64,000 nucleotides of DNA from Cyclobacterium roseum (GTDB lineage Bacteria > Bacteroidota > Bacteroidia > Cytophagales > Cyclobacteriaceae), in assembly GCF_010119225.1 (NCBI RefSeq), contig NZ_WNKF01000012.1, positions 62,001 through 126,000 on the forward strand, in the 5' to 3' direction. Numbering within the stretch: position 1 is the stretch's first letter; the number at the start of each line of letters is the position of its first letter. Both the position numbers and the translations under genes were made by a program. Positions 63,602 through 64,000 of the stretch are shown here, piece after piece. Under the pieces are notes generated by a model. It ran no database searches. It had not been told where the DNA came from and saw only the letters and a list, made by a program, of their open reading frames with translations.

Positions 63602-64000
63602 GCATGTTGGTAAAAAGTGATCTAAAACTGACTCCCGATAAAGAATTTAAGCGTTTTTATAACAAAACAAATGAAATACAAATACGAAAATGTGTCATTA
63701 AGTTAAAAAGACTTTTTTAATAATCCATGGAAGGCGTGCAAATATTTGCGTTTTATAGTAGTTCACCATCCCATGGAAGTGATTGTGAACGTGAATGGTA
63801 ATTTCAGCAAAGGTTTGCCAGTAATAGTTAATATAAGTTAGTTATCAGAATCCGAAGGAATCCTTACCCGGATCAAAAATGATTTTATTATACAGTTTAT
63901 TTTAGGTGATTTTTTTAGCAAATCACTACCGGCAGATCAAAAAGCGAACCGCATCCATTTAGGAATCAGTCCATTTCTACTGTTAAATATCCAGGTAGTT
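63602..64000. other. AT-rich right edge, no gene seen
   Basis: About 400 bases beyond the LuxR-type gene start. The sequence has no open frame of note on either strand and no clear repeat. It should hold the promoter of that gene, but no consensus box is convincing. Confidence 0.5.

Overview
The window looks like chromosome from a Bacteroidota bacterium, most likely of the Cytophagales (Cyclobacteriaceae-like). The signs are several promoters of the Bacteroidota form TTTG-N19/20-TAnnTTTG, a six-gene alternative complex III followed by cytochrome oxidase genes, the long form of IspG, a TamB homologue, and a type VI secretion (T6SS) block whose proteins resemble the Bacteroidota subtype iii. 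No taxonomic marker was compared, so the assignment is an inference.

Region by region. 1-10 kb holds housekeeping genes: an edge fragment, a YdcF-like protein, photolyase and tamB on the minus strand, then tsaD, smpB, an NlpC/P60-like protein that has lost its catalytic residues, and an HNH nuclease. 10-12.3 kb holds rpsA with a structured leader, then tRNA-Cys(GCA) on the minus strand with its own promoter and terminator. 12.5-29.1 kb is one respiratory superoperon: actABCDEF, cytochrome oxidase subunits II and I, heme A and heme O synthases, two subunit III proteins, subunit IV, a terminator, then SCO1, DUF420 and a small CxxC protein. It carries electrons from quinol through alternative complex III to a terminal oxidase and supplies the oxidase's heme and copper. 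29.2-41.3 kb holds an orphan histidine kinase, a large probable outer-membrane protein, an SDR enzyme, IspG, a DUF6728-like protein, a YjbR-like protein, an ABC ATPase and SlyD.

41.4-57.2 kb is the accessory core. An ECF-type sigma factor and a membrane TPR protein are followed by a PKD-domain membrane protein, ClpV, TssB, TssC, two Hcp paralogues, an array of palindromes, VgrG, an unrecognised 448-residue protein and a 1360-residue PAAR-RHS effector. The effector ends in a short AT-rich toxin tip. Directly downstream, overlapping the effector's stop codon, is a 95-residue protein that resembles domain III of elongation factor Tu. This suggests an immunity protein that mimics EF-Tu, and it is the most interesting element of the window. 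Baseplate and membrane-complex genes (TssE/F/G/K/N-R) are absent here and must lie elsewhere if the system works.

57.5-64 kb is a decaying mobile region. It contains an IS4-type element with readable inverted repeats but a frameshifted, internally deleted transposase, then a TonB-C-domain protein, an unknown membrane protein, an intact IS1634-like element beside a truncated reading frame, and a LuxR-type regulator on the minus strand.
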